In this document: piece by piece, positions 1-9,448 of the stretch
Layout: each line of letters opens with the position of its first letter
Position numbering within the stretch: position 1 is the first letter of the stretch
Made by a program: the position numbers and the translations under genes
Origin: Pseudomonadota bacterium
Lineage (GTDB): Bacteria; Pseudomonadota; Gammaproteobacteria; Steroidobacterales; Steroidobacteraceae
Direction of reading: 5' to 3'
NCBI GenBank assembly: GCA_016720075.1
Contig: JADJXW010000009.1
Coordinates: 93,099-157,098, forward strand
Length of the DNA stretch: 64,000 bases
Notes under the pieces: model-generated
The model's database searches: none
The model's input: the letters and a program-made list of their open reading frames with translations, nothing else
Told to the model about the DNA's origin: nothing

Positions 1-882
1 CTGCTGCGCCTGCGATGCGCTCCATCCGGCAGCCAGCAGCAGCGTAGGCAGCCAGCTCACCAGCAGATAAAGGATGAAGGCATTCATCGCGAAGGCGAGC
101 CATAGCCACAGCGTGCGCAGGCGATAGCTGGGCGCGAACAGGTCGCGCATGCCTCCCGAGGAGACATCCGGCGGGGGCGCGACGTACACCGTGGCCGGAT
201 CAACGGCCGGTGCGATGCGCCGGAGTATGCGGGCGATCGAGGCATGTCCCGGACGACGATGCAGCAGGAACTTCAGTGATTCGGGCGTGACCAGCAGCAG
301 CAGCGCGGCGGCGATGGGCAGGACGCCACCGACCAGGAACGGGCCCTGCCAGCCCAGCCTCGCCACGATCCATGGCGCGGACAGGCCCGCCACCAGCGCG
401 CCGGTGGCGGTGTTGCAGTACATCGCGGTTACCAGCGCCGAGCGGCGCGCGCGCGGCGCATAGTCGGCGGTCAGCGCGATGGCATTGGGCATGCTCACGC
501 CCAGCCCGATGCCGGTGATGAAGCGGAACACCGCCAGCTGCGTGACGTTCTGCGCGCCGGCGCAGGCCAGGGCGCCGATGCCCACGGCGATCAGCGAAAG
601 CACCAGCATTGCGCGCCGACCGTAGCGATCCCCCAGCGGGGCGAGGAAGGCGGCGCCCAGTCCCATGCCGAACAGCGAGGCGGACAACGCCGCGCTGAAC
701 TGGGGAGGTGGCAGTCCCCAGGCCTGTGAGAGCGCCGGCACGGTCAGCGCCATCACCTGCAGGTCGAAGCCGTCGAAGACCACGGACAGCGCGCACACCA
801 CGATGACGAAGATCTGGGTTCCCGACAGCGGCCGCGAATCGATCAGGTCCTGGATTTCCACCCGTGCAGCCGCGTTCGCCAT
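1..882 (-). CDS. MFS transporter, aromatic acid:H+ symporter type (C-terminus cut by window edge)
   Basis: The frame is open on the minus strand from an ATG at 882 (MANAAARVEIQDLID) to base 1, giving 294 residues without a stop. The first helix ends in a DGFDLQVM stretch and is followed by a GxxxxxxLGDRYGRR loop. These are hallmarks of the AAHS group of the major facilitator superfamily (PcaK/BenK relatives). The family normally has 12 membrane helices and about 440 residues, so roughly the last third lies outside the window. The likely role is proton-coupled uptake of an aromatic or other organic acid across the inner membrane. The substrate cannot be told from the sequence. It is transcribed away from the DUF4124 gene. 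Confidence 0.85.
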   Translation of the reverse strand, partial: MANAAARVEIQDLIDSRPLSGTQIFVIVVCALSVVFDGFDLQVMALTVPALSQAWGLPPPQFSAALSASLFGMGLGAAFLAPLGDRYGRRAMLVLSLIAVGIGALACAGAQNVTQLAVFRFITGIGLGVSMPNAIALTADYAPRARRSALVTAMYCNTATGALVAGLSAPWIVARLGWQGPFLVGGVLPIAAALLLLVTPESLKFLLHRRPGHASIARILRRIAPAVDPATVYVAPPPDVSSGGMRDLFAPSYRLRTLWLWLAFAMNAFILYLLVSWLPTLLLAAGWSASQAQQ

Positions 883-1024
883 GAGCCCCCCTTATGTAGC
901 CACACTACCTCATGGCGACGGCGCAGAGAACTGCCGGCAAACGGGCATTGCGCACGGCTTGCCTGGAGCCAGGCGTGATATATCGGCGGGTATCGAAAAC
1001 CGCAATGAAACCCTTCTTTACCTA

Positions 1025-1585
1025 ATGCGAACCGCCCCCCGACATGAACTGGTGTTGCTTGCCCTGCTTGCGTTGTATGCGCCGTTGCTGGCGGCAGGCA
1101 TCCAGAAGTGGACCGATGCCAACGGCAATGTCCACTACGGTGATGCCCCGCCACCGGGCGCAAATACCCAGTCGGTGCGCGTGAACGCGCCGCCGCCCAG
1201 CCGCAATCCGGCGCCGGTTTACGCGCCGGTACCTGCTCCCGCGCAGACTCCCGCGAACCCGCGCAGCGTTGCGGATGAAAGGCAGGCACGTATCGACGAG
1301 GTCAATCGCCGCAATCGCGATGGCATTTCAGCCATGGCGGCCGCGCAGGCGCGAACCCAGGCGCTGAACGACAAGGCGCTGCTCGACAAGTGCAGGTCAC
1401 AGCGCAACAGTTACTGCAACGATGGCGCGGATGCGATCCGCCAGAAGAACTACGACCGTGAACTCATGCAGCAGGCAGCGCAGCAGGGCGCCGCGCTGGA
1501 GCAGGGGCGGGTGATTCCGCCGGCGCAGCGCATCCAGCCCACGGCGCCTTGCCAGTGGCCGCAGACCTGCACCAGCAGAAAGTAG
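1025..1585 (+). CDS. DUF4124 domain-containing exported protein
   Basis: A 186-residue protein. The start at 1025 is chosen because it begins a clear signal peptide (MRTAPRHELVLLALLALY, cleavage near residue 24). The reading frame is open far upstream, but that part lacks coding character. The mature protein opens with IQKWTDANGNVHYGDAPP (residues 26-43), the core of the DUF4124 family, small periplasmic proteins of unknown function. A proline-rich stretch (about 50-75) follows, then a charged segment with paired cysteines (CRSQRNSYC near residue 125). It is divergent from the MFS gene. No function is assigned. Confidence 0.8.
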   Translation: MRTAPRHELVLLALLALYAPLLAAGIQKWTDANGNVHYGDAPPPGANTQSVRVNAPPPSRNPAPVYAPVPAPAQTPANPRSVADERQARIDEVNRRNRDGISAMAAAQARTQALNDKALLDKCRSQRNSYCNDGADAIRQKNYDRELMQQAAQQGAALEQGRVIPPAQRIQPTAPCQWPQTCTSRK

Positions 1586-1774
1586 GGCGCGCGAACTTCC
1601 GCGAGGGCGCGGTGGGGCGCTCGCGGAAGCCGTTCCCCGGAATCCCGACGGCATGCGGCCTGCTGCGGTAGGATGAAAAGCGTTCGCTAGTCTTCGACTC
1701 ACCTCAAGCCTTCAAGTGCCTGCGAACGCGCCCTTGGCCCATGCCACTTGGGCGATCTCACTGCAGGAATCTCA

Positions 1775-2059
1775 ATGACCAAGCTCTTCGTGGGCAATTT
1801 GCCGGAATCCGCCACGGATTCCGCCCTGGGTGCGCTGTTTGCCGCGCACGGCAAGGTGGAAAGCGTGGAGCGGATCATCGATCGGGCGACGGGACTGCCG
1901 CGTGGCTTCGGCTTCGTCGACATGGCGGCCCAGGATGCGGCTCGTGCCATCCAGAACATCAACGGACAGGATTTCGAGGGCCGCACGCTGAAGGTCAGCG
2001 AGGCGGAGGAACGTCCCGCCCAGGGCGACAAGAAGCGGCGCAGGCCGAATCGCCACTGA
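1775..2059 (+). CDS. RNA recognition motif (RRM) protein
   Basis: A 94-residue single-RRM protein of the kind found in many Proteobacteria and Cyanobacteria. RNP2 is LFVGNL (residues 4-9) and RNP1 is RGFGFVDM (43-50), both with the RNA-stacking aromatics. A short basic tail (KKRRRPNRH) ends the protein. The ATG at 1775 has a purine-rich stretch just upstream and starts exactly at the domain, so it is preferred over the in-frame ATG at 1748. Likely a cytoplasmic single-strand RNA binder. Its targets are unknown. Confidence 0.9.
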   Translation: MTKLFVGNLPESATDSALGALFAAHGKVESVERIIDRATGLPRGFGFVDMAAQDAARAIQNINGQDFEGRTLKVSEAEERPAQGDKKRRRPNRH

Positions 2060-2069
2060 AGGAGGGTGC

Positions 2070-2486
2070 ATGGATAACGTAACCCTTGGCCTGGCTTTCG
2101 CGCGACTGGGCGCCCAGGTGGCAGGACGGCGACCATTGTGCGCCACCGCGCAGGATGGCAGCCTGGTGCTGGTGTGCCAGTCCTCCGGCTTCAGCCGCCC
2201 CGATTCCAATGTGCTGCGCTACTCGGCAAGCCTTTCGCAGACCACCGCCGGTCGAGCCCAGATCGAGGCGCTGCGCCAGGGGCTGGTTGCGGCCACATCA
2301 GCCGGCACCCCGGTGCGGCTGATCATCCAGACGCCAAGCACCGGCAGGTTCCCGAGTCGGGTTCACATGCGCGCGGACCTGGTGGGCAGCGTTGCCGGAT
2401 TCGACGGCGATGCATACAGCGTGGATTTCGTGCGATTGTCCGGTGAGCAGCCGGATCCGCCGCCCCGCACCCGCCGCAAGAGCTGA
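2070..2486 (+). CDS. hypothetical protein
   Basis: A 138-residue ORF with a strong ribosome binding site (AAGGAGGG) ending a few bases before its ATG and 10 bp after the RRM gene, so it is probably co-transcribed with it. There is no signal peptide or membrane segment. The first half is small, polar and serine-rich. The C-terminus is basic and proline-rich (PDPPPRTRRKS). I do not recognise a family. Confidence 0.6.
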   Translation: MDNVTLGLAFARLGAQVAGRRPLCATAQDGSLVLVCQSSGFSRPDSNVLRYSASLSQTTAGRAQIEALRQGLVAATSAGTPVRLIIQTPSTGRFPSRVHMRADLVGSVAGFDGDAYSVDFVRLSGEQPDPPPRTRRKS

Positions 2487-2498
2487 GCGAGACAATTC

Positions 2499-2798
2499 AT
2501 GGCAGCAGACGTCCTGATGGCCAACGTGACTTCCGATACCGTCGGCGCCGGCGTGTCGCTGCGCATCGTCGGCACCCAGATTCCCCCGGCAAAGATGTCC
2601 GTCCAGGTCGCCATCACCGGCAGGGCCCGGGTGCAGATCCAGGGCCGGCTTCACAAGGAAGCTCCGTGGGCTGACATCGGCGAAAAGCTCGAGCAGTCCT
2701 GCCTGGTCTACATGGATCCGATCTGGCAGCTGCGCACGGTGAGCACCGATGTGGGTCCGGAATCATCCGTGTCGGTCTGGGCGGCCTGGGGCATCTGA
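2499..2798 (+). CDS. hypothetical small beta-rich protein
   Basis: A 99-residue ORF 12 bp after the previous gene and on the same strand. Alternating hydrophobic and polar residues suggest an all-beta fold. The pattern QIQGRLHKEAPWADIG followed by QLRTVSTDVG resembles the small beta-sandwich proteins often seen next to phage tail genes, but this is only an impression and no other phage gene is nearby. Function unknown. Confidence 0.5.
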   Translation: MAADVLMANVTSDTVGAGVSLRIVGTQIPPAKMSVQVAITGRARVQIQGRLHKEAPWADIGEKLEQSCLVYMDPIWQLRTVSTDVGPESSVSVWAAWGI

Positions 2799-2815
2799 GC
2801 CGGCACACATACCCG

Positions 2816-3823
2816 ATGCACTCCGAACCCTCTACATGGCAGGAGATCATCGCGAGGCATCGCCTGCCCAATGCCTGGAAGGCCTCGTGGCAGCTTCTGA
2901 ACAGCCTGGGCTCCTACGTGCTGGTGTGGGTGCTGTTCTATTACGCCCATTCCATCTCCTGGTGGCTGGTTCCACCGCTGGCCGTGCTGGGCGCGGGCCT
3001 GCTGGTTCGCGCGTTCATCATCTTTCACGACTGTGGCCATGGTTCGTTCTTCGCCTCCCGCGTTGCCAACGACTTCTGGGGCTGCATCTGCGGCGTGCTG
3101 ACCTTCACGCCCTACTACCAGTGGCGTGGCGAACACGCGATTCACCATGGAACGGCAGGTGACCTGGACAGGCGGGGCACCGGTGACGTGTGGACGATGA
3201 CCGTGCGGGAATACCTGGCCGCATCGCGCTATCGCAGGTTCGCCTATCGGCTGGCGCGCAATCCTATCGTGCTGTTCATCATCGGCCCACTGGTGCTGTT
3301 CCTGTTCCTGCAGCGCATGCCTGACAAGAAAGATGGCGTGCGCGAGCGGCACTCGGTGTGGTGGATGAACGTGGCGCTGCTGCTGGTGGGGGCGGCGATG
3401 TCGATGGTCTTCGGGTTCTGGACCTACGTGGTGTTCCAGGTCGCCATCCTGACGCTGGCCGGCAGCGCCGGCGTGTGGCTGTTCTATGTGCAGCACCAGT
3501 TCGAGGATGCCTACTGGGAGCGCGGCGAGAACTGGGACTACACCGTGGCGGCGCTCAAGGGCAGTTCCTATTTCAAGCTGCCCCGAGTGTTGCAGTGGTT
3601 CTCCGGCAACATCGGCTTTCACCACATCCATCACCTGGGTCCGCGGATTCCCAACTACAACCTCGAGCACTGCCACAATTCCGAGCCGCTGTTCCGCGAC
3701 ATCAGGCCGCTGACGCTCTCGGACAGCATCCGCACGCTGGGCCTGCGGTTGTGGGATGAGTCCTCGAGAAGGCTGGTGGGATTCCGAAGCCTGAAGCAGC
3801 CGCGTTCTTCGGGCCAGTCCTGA
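2816..3823 (+). CDS. membrane fatty acid desaturase
   Basis: A 335-residue membrane di-iron desaturase. All three histidine boxes are present: HDCGH (71-75), HAIHH (107-111) and HHIHH (269-273). Hydrophobic segments lie at about 34-69, 151-165 and 183-227. The box spacing and DCGHGSFF resemble the acyl-lipid delta-12/omega-3 (DesA-type) branch. The protein would introduce a double bond into membrane acyl chains, with electrons from a ferredoxin or cytochrome b5-like donor. Regiospecificity cannot be read from sequence. It starts 17 bp after the preceding small gene. Confidence 0.92.
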   Translation: MHSEPSTWQEIIARHRLPNAWKASWQLLNSLGSYVLVWVLFYYAHSISWWLVPPLAVLGAGLLVRAFIIFHDCGHGSFFASRVANDFWGCICGVLTFTPYYQWRGEHAIHHGTAGDLDRRGTGDVWTMTVREYLAASRYRRFAYRLARNPIVLFIIGPLVLFLFLQRMPDKKDGVRERHSVWWMNVALLLVGAAMSMVFGFWTYVVFQVAILTLAGSAGVWLFYVQHQFEDAYWERGENWDYTVAALKGSSYFKLPRVLQWFSGNIGFHHIHHLGPRIPNYNLEHCHNSEPLFRDIRPLTLSDSIRTLGLRLWDESSRRLVGFRSLKQPRSSGQS

Positions 3824-3840
3824 CGCTCGACTCGCTGCCC

Positions 3841-4272
3841 TCAGCGCCCCTTCGGGCGGGCCGCGGAATCCAGGATGGCCTTCAGCGTGGGCGCATCCTT
3901 CACCGCCGGCGCATCAGGCTTGAACGTGCGAATGAAGGCATAGATATCGCGCACCTGTGCATCGCTGAGCGCCGAGGCCGGATAGTTGGGCATTCGTGTC
4001 GACGGCAGCAGCGGCGCCTGATCCGCGCGCAGGCGCAGGAACATGGTGAATGTCCCCAGGTCGCTGATCAGCGGACTGCCAGTCGCCACCAGATCGCGGG
4101 CGCCGGTATTGCCGTTGAAGCCATGACAGCCGTAGCAACCGTGATCGTGGTAGAGCTGCTTGCCGCGTGCCGCGTCGCCCGCGGTGTCGGCCGCCAACAC
4201 GGGGACTGCCAGTGCCATGGCGCCGCAGAGCGTCCAGAATGCCCTGATGATTCCGATGCAGTTGGTGTTCAT
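3841..4272 (-). CDS. exported cytochrome c, partner of the ThDP enzyme
   Basis: A 143-residue class I cytochrome c. A signal peptide (residues about 1-27, ending VLAA) precedes one haem-binding motif CYGCH (46-50). The likely methionine axial ligand is M94 in TRMPNYP. Its ATG overlaps the stop of the upstream ThDP enzyme gene by 4 nt (ATGA), so the two are translationally coupled. Both products are predicted to reach the periplasm, which suggests that the cytochrome takes electrons from that enzyme. This functional link is inferred from coupling and location only. Confidence 0.88.
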   Translation of the reverse strand: MNTNCIGIIRAFWTLCGAMALAVPVLAADTAGDAARGKQLYHDHGCYGCHGFNGNTGARDLVATGSPLISDLGTFTMFLRLRADQAPLLPSTRMPNYPASALSDAQVRDIYAFIRTFKPDAPAVKDAPTLKAILDSAARPKGR

Positions 4273-6188
4273 CGCGGTTGCGTCAGCACGTCGATCAGGT
4301 AGGGTTCGCCGCGCTTGACCGAAGCCACGCCCCGCGCGAGAGCGGCGGAAAGCCGGCTCGGATCATCGATTGGTCCTTCGCTGGCCATGCCGTAGCCCTG
4401 CGCCAGTTTGGCGTAGTCGATGTACGGATCGCGCAGCGTGGTGCCGATATGCGCGCGGTCGGTGCCGCGGCCGCGCACGCCGGCCATGTACTGCAGGAAC
4501 ATCAGCTCCTGATGCCAGGCGCGGTTGTTGTGCATCACGGTCAGCATGGGCAGGCGGTGATGCACGGCGGACCAGATCATGCCGGGCGCGTAGTTGAAGT
4601 CGCCATCGGTCTGGATGTTGATGACGATACGGTTGCGACCGCGCGCCGCCAGCGCCGCGCCGCCGCATGCACCCAGCCCATAACCCATGCCCCCTGCACC
4701 CTGTCCGCCCAGATAGCTGTAGTGCTTGTCGTGGACCCACAGCTCACGGTGATGCCCTCCGGAGAAATTGCTCGGGCTGGCCAGGCACCAGTCCTCGTTC
4801 ATGATCAGCGGCCAGAGCTCCGCGTACAGGCGCGCGGTGCTTACAGGGCTTGCATCCCAGCCTTTGCGCTTCTGGTCGAGTGCTTTCTCGAGCGCAGCGA
4901 CATAGGCCCCCTGGTTGGCGGCGGCATGCTTTGCGCCGCGCTCGGCGATGACGCGCAGCCGGGCAGGTGTCGCCAGGCTGCGCACAGCGGCCAGCAGGGC
5001 AGGCAGGCTTGCCTGCGCATCGATCGGGATCGAGCGGTGAATGCCTGCGGGTTGTCCGCCGGGAGCGCCTTCTGGGGTGCCGCGGGCACGCAGACCTCCA
5101 AAGCCGATTCCTGCCGTATCACGTCGGGATTCCAGTGAAGCGACGCGCGGACCCATCAGGGCAATGTCGGCGGGACCTGATTCCAGGCCGAGCCGGAAGT
5201 CGTATTCGGTCGATGCACCGGGTCCGGACAACGGATGCCGTTGCGGGAAGCTCATCGGGCCGGCGGTGGCCCGCGATCCCACGCAGGCGCCCAGCAGTTC
5301 CGCCAGCTCCACGGCCAGCGCAACTCCGGCCGGGGTGCGCAGTTGCCCCACTTCGATGCGCGGATTGTTCGCTGACAGCAGTCGGCGTGCGATCTCCTGT
5401 GCGTTCGTCCGGTCGATGCCATCGATGCGGGGTGGCACGTATCGCGGCACCTGCAATGCGCCTGCTTCAGCCTTCTGCGTCTCCATGTCCAGCACGACCA
5501 GCGTCGGCGCCGTCGGTGGCGTGATCGCCTGCCGATAGGCCTCCTGGAGCGCGGTGAGGGATTCGGCCAGTGTCTTCGGCTGCGCGTCCCACTTGGTGAA
5601 GCTGCGCACCAGCGCGGCCATGTCGTTCGCGGTATGCGCCTGGATGAAACCGTCGTCGCGGCCGGCGATGATCAGCATCGGCGTGCCGGAGTAGTAGGCC
5701 TGGTAGATGGCCATCGACGCGTGCTGCAGGCCGATGGTTCCGTGCAGCATCGCGCACATCGGCCGCCCTTCGGCCTTGCCATATCCATTGGCCATGTCCA
5801 CGGAGGTTTCTTCGTGGAGTGCGGTGATGAACTCCGGCATCACGTTGGGTGGCGTGCCGTAGTTGACGATGGATTCCTGGATTCCCTCGAAGCTCGAGCC
5901 GGGATTGCCGGCGACGAACTCGATGCCCAGGTCCTTCAGGACCTGCGTCTGCAGGTCGGACCCGCAGCGCTGCACCGCGCGAGCGGGCAGTTCGATGCGC
6001 AGCAGACCCGTGTCGCGTTCCACCTGCGCGGCAGTTGGCGCCGGCGCCGTGCTGGAAGGAGGCGTCGCGCGGTCAGGGGATTCGGTCGAGGGCGCTGCGG
6101 CATGGGCGCCCAACGCAAGTCCGGTGCCCGCCGCACCTGTCAGGAACGCGCGCCTGTCGACGGCGTCGGAACCATCCTGCTTCGGCAT
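4269..6188 (-). CDS. Tat-exported thiamine diphosphate-dependent enzyme (acetolactate synthase/oxidase superfamily)
   Basis: A 639-residue ThDP enzyme with an N-terminal twin-arginine signal (DRRAFLTG, residues 11-18, then a hydrophobic Ala/Gly stretch). The PYR domain contains GNPGSSFEG and the catalytic glutamate in HEE (E126). The C-terminal PP domain carries the ThDP/Mg motif as DGDF (528-531) ending in NN (554-555). The superfamily is normally cytoplasmic and decarboxylates 2-oxo acids. Here the export signal and the coupled cytochrome c suggest a periplasmic 2-oxo-acid oxidase or decarboxylase feeding electrons to the respiratory chain. The substrate is unknown. It lies 74 bp after the TonB receptor gene, in the same direction. 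Confidence 0.85.
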   Translation of the reverse strand: MPKQDGSDAVDRRAFLTGAAGTGLALGAHAAAPSTESPDRATPPSSTAPAPTAAQVERDTGLLRIELPARAVQRCGSDLQTQVLKDLGIEFVAGNPGSSFEGIQESIVNYGTPPNVMPEFITALHEETSVDMANGYGKAEGRPMCAMLHGTIGLQHASMAIYQAYYSGTPMLIIAGRDDGFIQAHTANDMAALVRSFTKWDAQPKTLAESLTALQEAYRQAITPPTAPTLVVLDMETQKAEAGALQVPRYVPPRIDGIDRTNAQEIARRLLSANNPRIEVGQLRTPAGVALAVELAELLGACVGSRATAGPMSFPQRHPLSGPGASTEYDFRLGLESGPADIALMGPRVASLESRRDTAGIGFGGLRARGTPEGAPGGQPAGIHRSIPIDAQASLPALLAAVRSLATPARLRVIAERGAKHAAANQGAYVAALEKALDQKRKGWDASPVSTARLYAELWPLIMNEDWCLASPSNFSGGHHRELWVHDKHYSYLGGQGAGGMGYGLGACGGAALAARGRNRIVINIQTDGDFNYAPGMIWSAVHHRLPMLTVMHNNRAWHQELMFLQYMAGVRGRGTDRAHIGTTLRDPYIDYAKLAQGYGMASEGPIDDPSRLSAALARGVASVKRGEPYLIDVLTQPR

Positions 6189-6262
6189 GCTGTTTCACCC
6201 TCCAGCACAAGTGAGGGCGGCGGCGAACCCGCAAGTCCGCCGCCGGTCCCGACAGGCCTTCC

Positions 6263-9200
6263 TCAGTAGCGGAAGTTGACCCCCAGCACGTATCGGCGCC
6301 CATAGGCGTCGTAGTTGTTGCTCACCGTCTGCGATCCCGTCCGCGAGTTGTAGCTCGGGATGACCATCGGATGCTTGTCGAGCAGGTTGGTCACGTAGAA
6401 CGACAGGTCCCACGTATGGCCCGCGGCGGTTTCGTCGCGATAGCCGATGCGGGCATTGGTGTTGAAGTAGTTCGGCAGCCAGTTGTCGTCGACGTCCGGA
6501 AGGGTCTTGGTGACGCCATTGACCACCCTGTCGCCCGCTGCGAACGCAGCCGTGTCGATCCAGGTCGTGTCGATCTTCGACTTGCTGATCCATTCCTCGG
6601 TCAGCTGCGCGTCCCATTTGCCGAAGGTGTAGGTCAGGCTCGCCGTGCCCTTCCACTTCGGGTAGAGCACGCCCCCGGTGAAGCCGCCATCGAACCGGTT
6701 TACCGTTGCCGTGTCGGAGGACTGGTTCGAGCGCTTCAGGATATTGCTCGCGAAGGCGCGGAACGTGAGGGTTTCCGGCTGGCTTCCGAGGAAGTCGGGA
6801 CGCAGCGTGTACTGCGCCTCGTAGTCAACGCCCTTCACCGTGGTCTTGGCGACGTTCAGGTACGGGTTCTTCACGCGACCGATCACCTGGCTCGCCGCGT
6901 CACGCTCCACGTACGCGCACAGCGCCGGATCGATGTTCCTGAAGCAGTCGTCGACGATGCGCTGGAATCCGAGCTGCCCGATCGCGTCGTCCACATTCAC
7001 GTTGTAGTAGTCGACCGACATCTGCAGGCCATCGACGAAGCTGGGACGGAAGACCGCGCCCAGCGTCACCGTATCGGCCTTCTCCGGCGCCAGGCCCGGG
7101 TTGCCCACCGCGACCGAGGTGATCTGCACGCTGCAGCCCGCTGGGGCGGTGGGGTTGCCGCTCAGGTTCCGGCAGGCCGTGGCGTTCGGGTCATTCACCG
7201 CGCCGCCCGAGCCCTGCTCGTCGAAGCGTTCGGCGAACGTGGCTTCGCGCACGTCGCGCGAGTAGGTGCCGCGCAGGCGCAGATCGCTGTAGACGGTGAA
7301 ATCGAGGCCTGCCTTGTAGGCGCTGACCGTGCCCACGTTCGAATAGCGCGAACTGCGGAAGGCCAGGTCGGCATCCAGGCGTTGCCCGGAATCCAGTTTG
7401 AACATCGGCACGTTCACCTCGGCGAACACTTCCTTCACGTCGTATTCACCCTGGATGGGCGGAACGGTCGAGAACTGGAAGACGTTCGGGCTGCCGCCGG
7501 TGAAGCCGGACGGAATGCCGCGAATGCCGAGCGCAGGCGCATTCAGGGGCGGACCCACCCGCTCGAGCTCATCAGGGTAGGCGCGCTGCTTGAAGTCCTC
7601 GGCGCGATAGGTGGCGCCGATGGCCGCGGACACCGGGCCCGCCCAACCCTCGAACACCTTGCCGGTCAGCAGCACTTCGGCGAAATCCTGGTGCACATTG
7701 CTGATGCCCCATTTGTCGCCGATGAGGTAGTCGCGCGCGGCCTGCGACACATTGCCCTGGCCAAACGCATTGAGCGGCACGCAGCCGCTGATGCTGTCTA
7801 GCCCGACGGGCGAGGGCAGCGGCTGGCCGAACTTGTTGAGCCTGCCGGCGACCGATGCAGCCAGCTGTGTCGGCGTCGGATTCGTGAGCTTCACGTTGCA
7901 GGTGATGGAGCCGATGGGCAGGCCGCTGCTGCCCACATTGGCCGCGGTGACCGTCACGGCATCCAGTGCCAGGAACATGCGATCCACGCGCAGTTCATCG
8001 TAGACAGCGGTGAACTTGTGCGAGCGTCCCCGCTGCCAGGTGGCACGCATGTGCCAGTCGGCGAACAGATCGGCATCGACGCCCACGCTCCAGGTGAACA
8101 TGCTGTGTTCGTTGCGGGGCTCTTCGCTGTCGTTCCAGTTGCTGGCATCGAGGAACTGGCCCAGCTTCAGCATCTTGAAAGAGCCTACGTTCTGCGCGGT
8201 CATCGCCTGCTGCACGTTGGCCGGTAGGTAGGGGTTGCCCGAATAGATCGTGGCGTACCAGATGTCCTGCAGGTGTGGCAGGCCGCGCTGGTCGAGCTGG
8301 TCCGATGCCGAGCTGCCGTACATGGCATGGCCGAAGACCGAAACCCGGTCGTTGATGTCGTACTTCAGGCCTAGGAATCCAGCCTTCTCGTTGACCCTGG
8401 CGCCGTAGGGGCCGCCGGGAAAGGCAGCGTCGGCGGGGCCCAACTCGGGGCCACCCGACATCGACTGGGTGCCGCCGGACCCTGAAGTGATCGCGCCGCT
8501 GACGAAGGGCCGAACCCCGGTGCCGTCGTCCAGGAAAACCGAGTTCCGGAGCGTGAATGGCACACCGGCCGCCGTCTGCACATTCGACAGCGGGTAGGCC
8601 GTGTCGATGCGACCCGTCGGCGAGTGCAGCGAAGAGATTACGTTTGGCAGCGTCAGGCGCTGCGGGACACCCGGTGTCGCCGTGGCCGACACGAACGCCG
8701 GATTGGTGACAAACCCCTTGCGCTGGAACCAGCTGCCCAGCGTTGCCGGATCACGCTGGATCTGGTCGATGTGGGTGTATTCGGCCGACGCCACCACGTG
8801 CAGTTTTTCACCCAGCTTGAAGCCGCCGGCGAGGGATGCCTTGTGGTTGAAGCCATCGCCCACCTCGGTGACGCCGGTGCTGGCGCTGGCCTTGAGGCCG
8901 GTGAAATCGCGATCGAGCACGAAGTTCACCACGCCGCCGACCGCATCGGCGCCGTACTGCGCCGACGCACCGCCAGTGACGATGTCGACCTTCTTGATCA
9001 GCGCGGTCGGGAACACACCGATATTGACCGTGCCGCCGCGGTCCGACTGCACGACGCGCGAGCCATCAAGCAGCACCAGCGTGCGCTGGCTGCCCAGGCC
9101 GCGCAGGTTGACGTAGCTGCCGCCCGCATTGCCGAACAGCGCGCCGCTGCCGCGCTGGGCGGACTCCGTCTGGAAGAGCTGCGGAAGCTTGTCGAGCTGG

Positions 9201-9448
9201 TCGACCAGTGACGCGCCCGGATTGCTGGTTTTCAGATCATCGGTGGTGACCGAAGTCACCGGCACCGGCGTGGGCAGGCCGGTTTCCTGGCGAATGCGGG
9301 AGCCGGTAACGGTGATTTCTTCCAGCGCGGTTTCTTCAGCCGCATGGACCGGGCTTGCCGCCAGCGCCGCCATCGTCAAAACGGAAAGTTGGAAAGATCC
9401 GTTTCGCAGTGCCTGCCTTACGGCAGCCGCGAGTGAGTAATTGCTCAT
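6263..9448 (-). CDS. TonB-dependent outer membrane receptor
   Basis: A 1061-residue receptor. A signal peptide ends near PVHAA (about residue 36). The N-terminal ALEEITVTGSRIRQ segment is the TonB-box region, followed by the plug (VDIVTGGASAQYGADAVGGVVNFVLD). The long barrel ends in an aromatic residue (LGVNFRY), as outer membrane barrels require. It belongs to the large receptor class common in oligotrophic Proteobacteria that import carbohydrates and other large substrates. It is first in a likely three-gene operon with the ThDP enzyme and cytochrome c, so it may import that enzyme's substrate. A purine-rich Shine-Dalgarno (AGGGGGC) precedes the ATG. Confidence 0.92.
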   Translation of the reverse strand: MSNYSLAAAVRQALRNGSFQLSVLTMAALAASPVHAAEETALEEITVTGSRIRQETGLPTPVPVTSVTTDDLKTSNPGASLVDQLDKLPQLFQTESAQRGSGALFGNAGGSYVNLRGLGSQRTLVLLDGSRVVQSDRGGTVNIGVFPTALIKKVDIVTGGASAQYGADAVGGVVNFVLDRDFTGLKASASTGVTEVGDGFNHKASLAGGFKLGEKLHVVASAEYTHIDQIQRDPATLGSWFQRKGFVTNPAFVSATATPGVPQRLTLPNVISSLHSPTGRIDTAYPLSNVQTAAGVPFTLRNSVFLDDGTGVRPFVSGAITSGSGGTQSMSGGPELGPADAAFPGGPYGARVNEKAGFLGLKYDINDRVSVFGHAMYGSSASDQLDQRGLPHLQDIWYATIYSGNPYLPANVQQAMTAQNVGSFKMLKLGQFLDASNWNDSEEPRNEHSMFTWSVGVDADLFADWHMRATWQRGRSHKFTAVYDELRVDRMFLALDAVTVTAANVGSSGLPIGSITCNVKLTNPTPTQLAASVAGRLNKFGQPLPSPVGLDSISGCVPLNAFGQGNVSQAARDYLIGDKWGISNVHQDFAEVLLTGKVFEGWAGPVSAAIGATYRAEDFKQRAYPDELERVGPPLNAPALGIRGIPSGFTGGSPNVFQFSTVPPIQGEYDVKEVFAEVNVPMFKLDSGQRLDADLAFRSSRYSNVGTVSAYKAGLDFTVYSDLRLRGTYSRDVREATFAERFDEQGSGGAVNDPNATACRNLSGNPTAPAGCSVQITSVAVGNPGLAPEKADTVTLGAVFRPSFVDGLQMSVDYYNVNVDDAIGQLGFQRIVDDCFRNIDPALCAYVERDAASQVIGRVKNPYLNVAKTTVKGVDYEAQYTLRPDFLGSQPETLTFRAFASNILKRSNQSSDTATVNRFDGGFTGGVLYPKWKGTASLTYTFGKWDAQLTEEWISKSKIDTTWIDTAAFAAGDRVVNGVTKTLPDVDDNWLPNYFNTNARIGYRDETAAGHTWDLSFYVTNLLDKHPMVIPSYNSRTGSQTVSNNYDAYGRRYVLGVNFRY

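Noticed and set aside
2070..2798. Prophage remnant
   Set aside because: One small beta-rich protein looks tail-like, but no capsid, portal, terminase or lysis gene is nearby.
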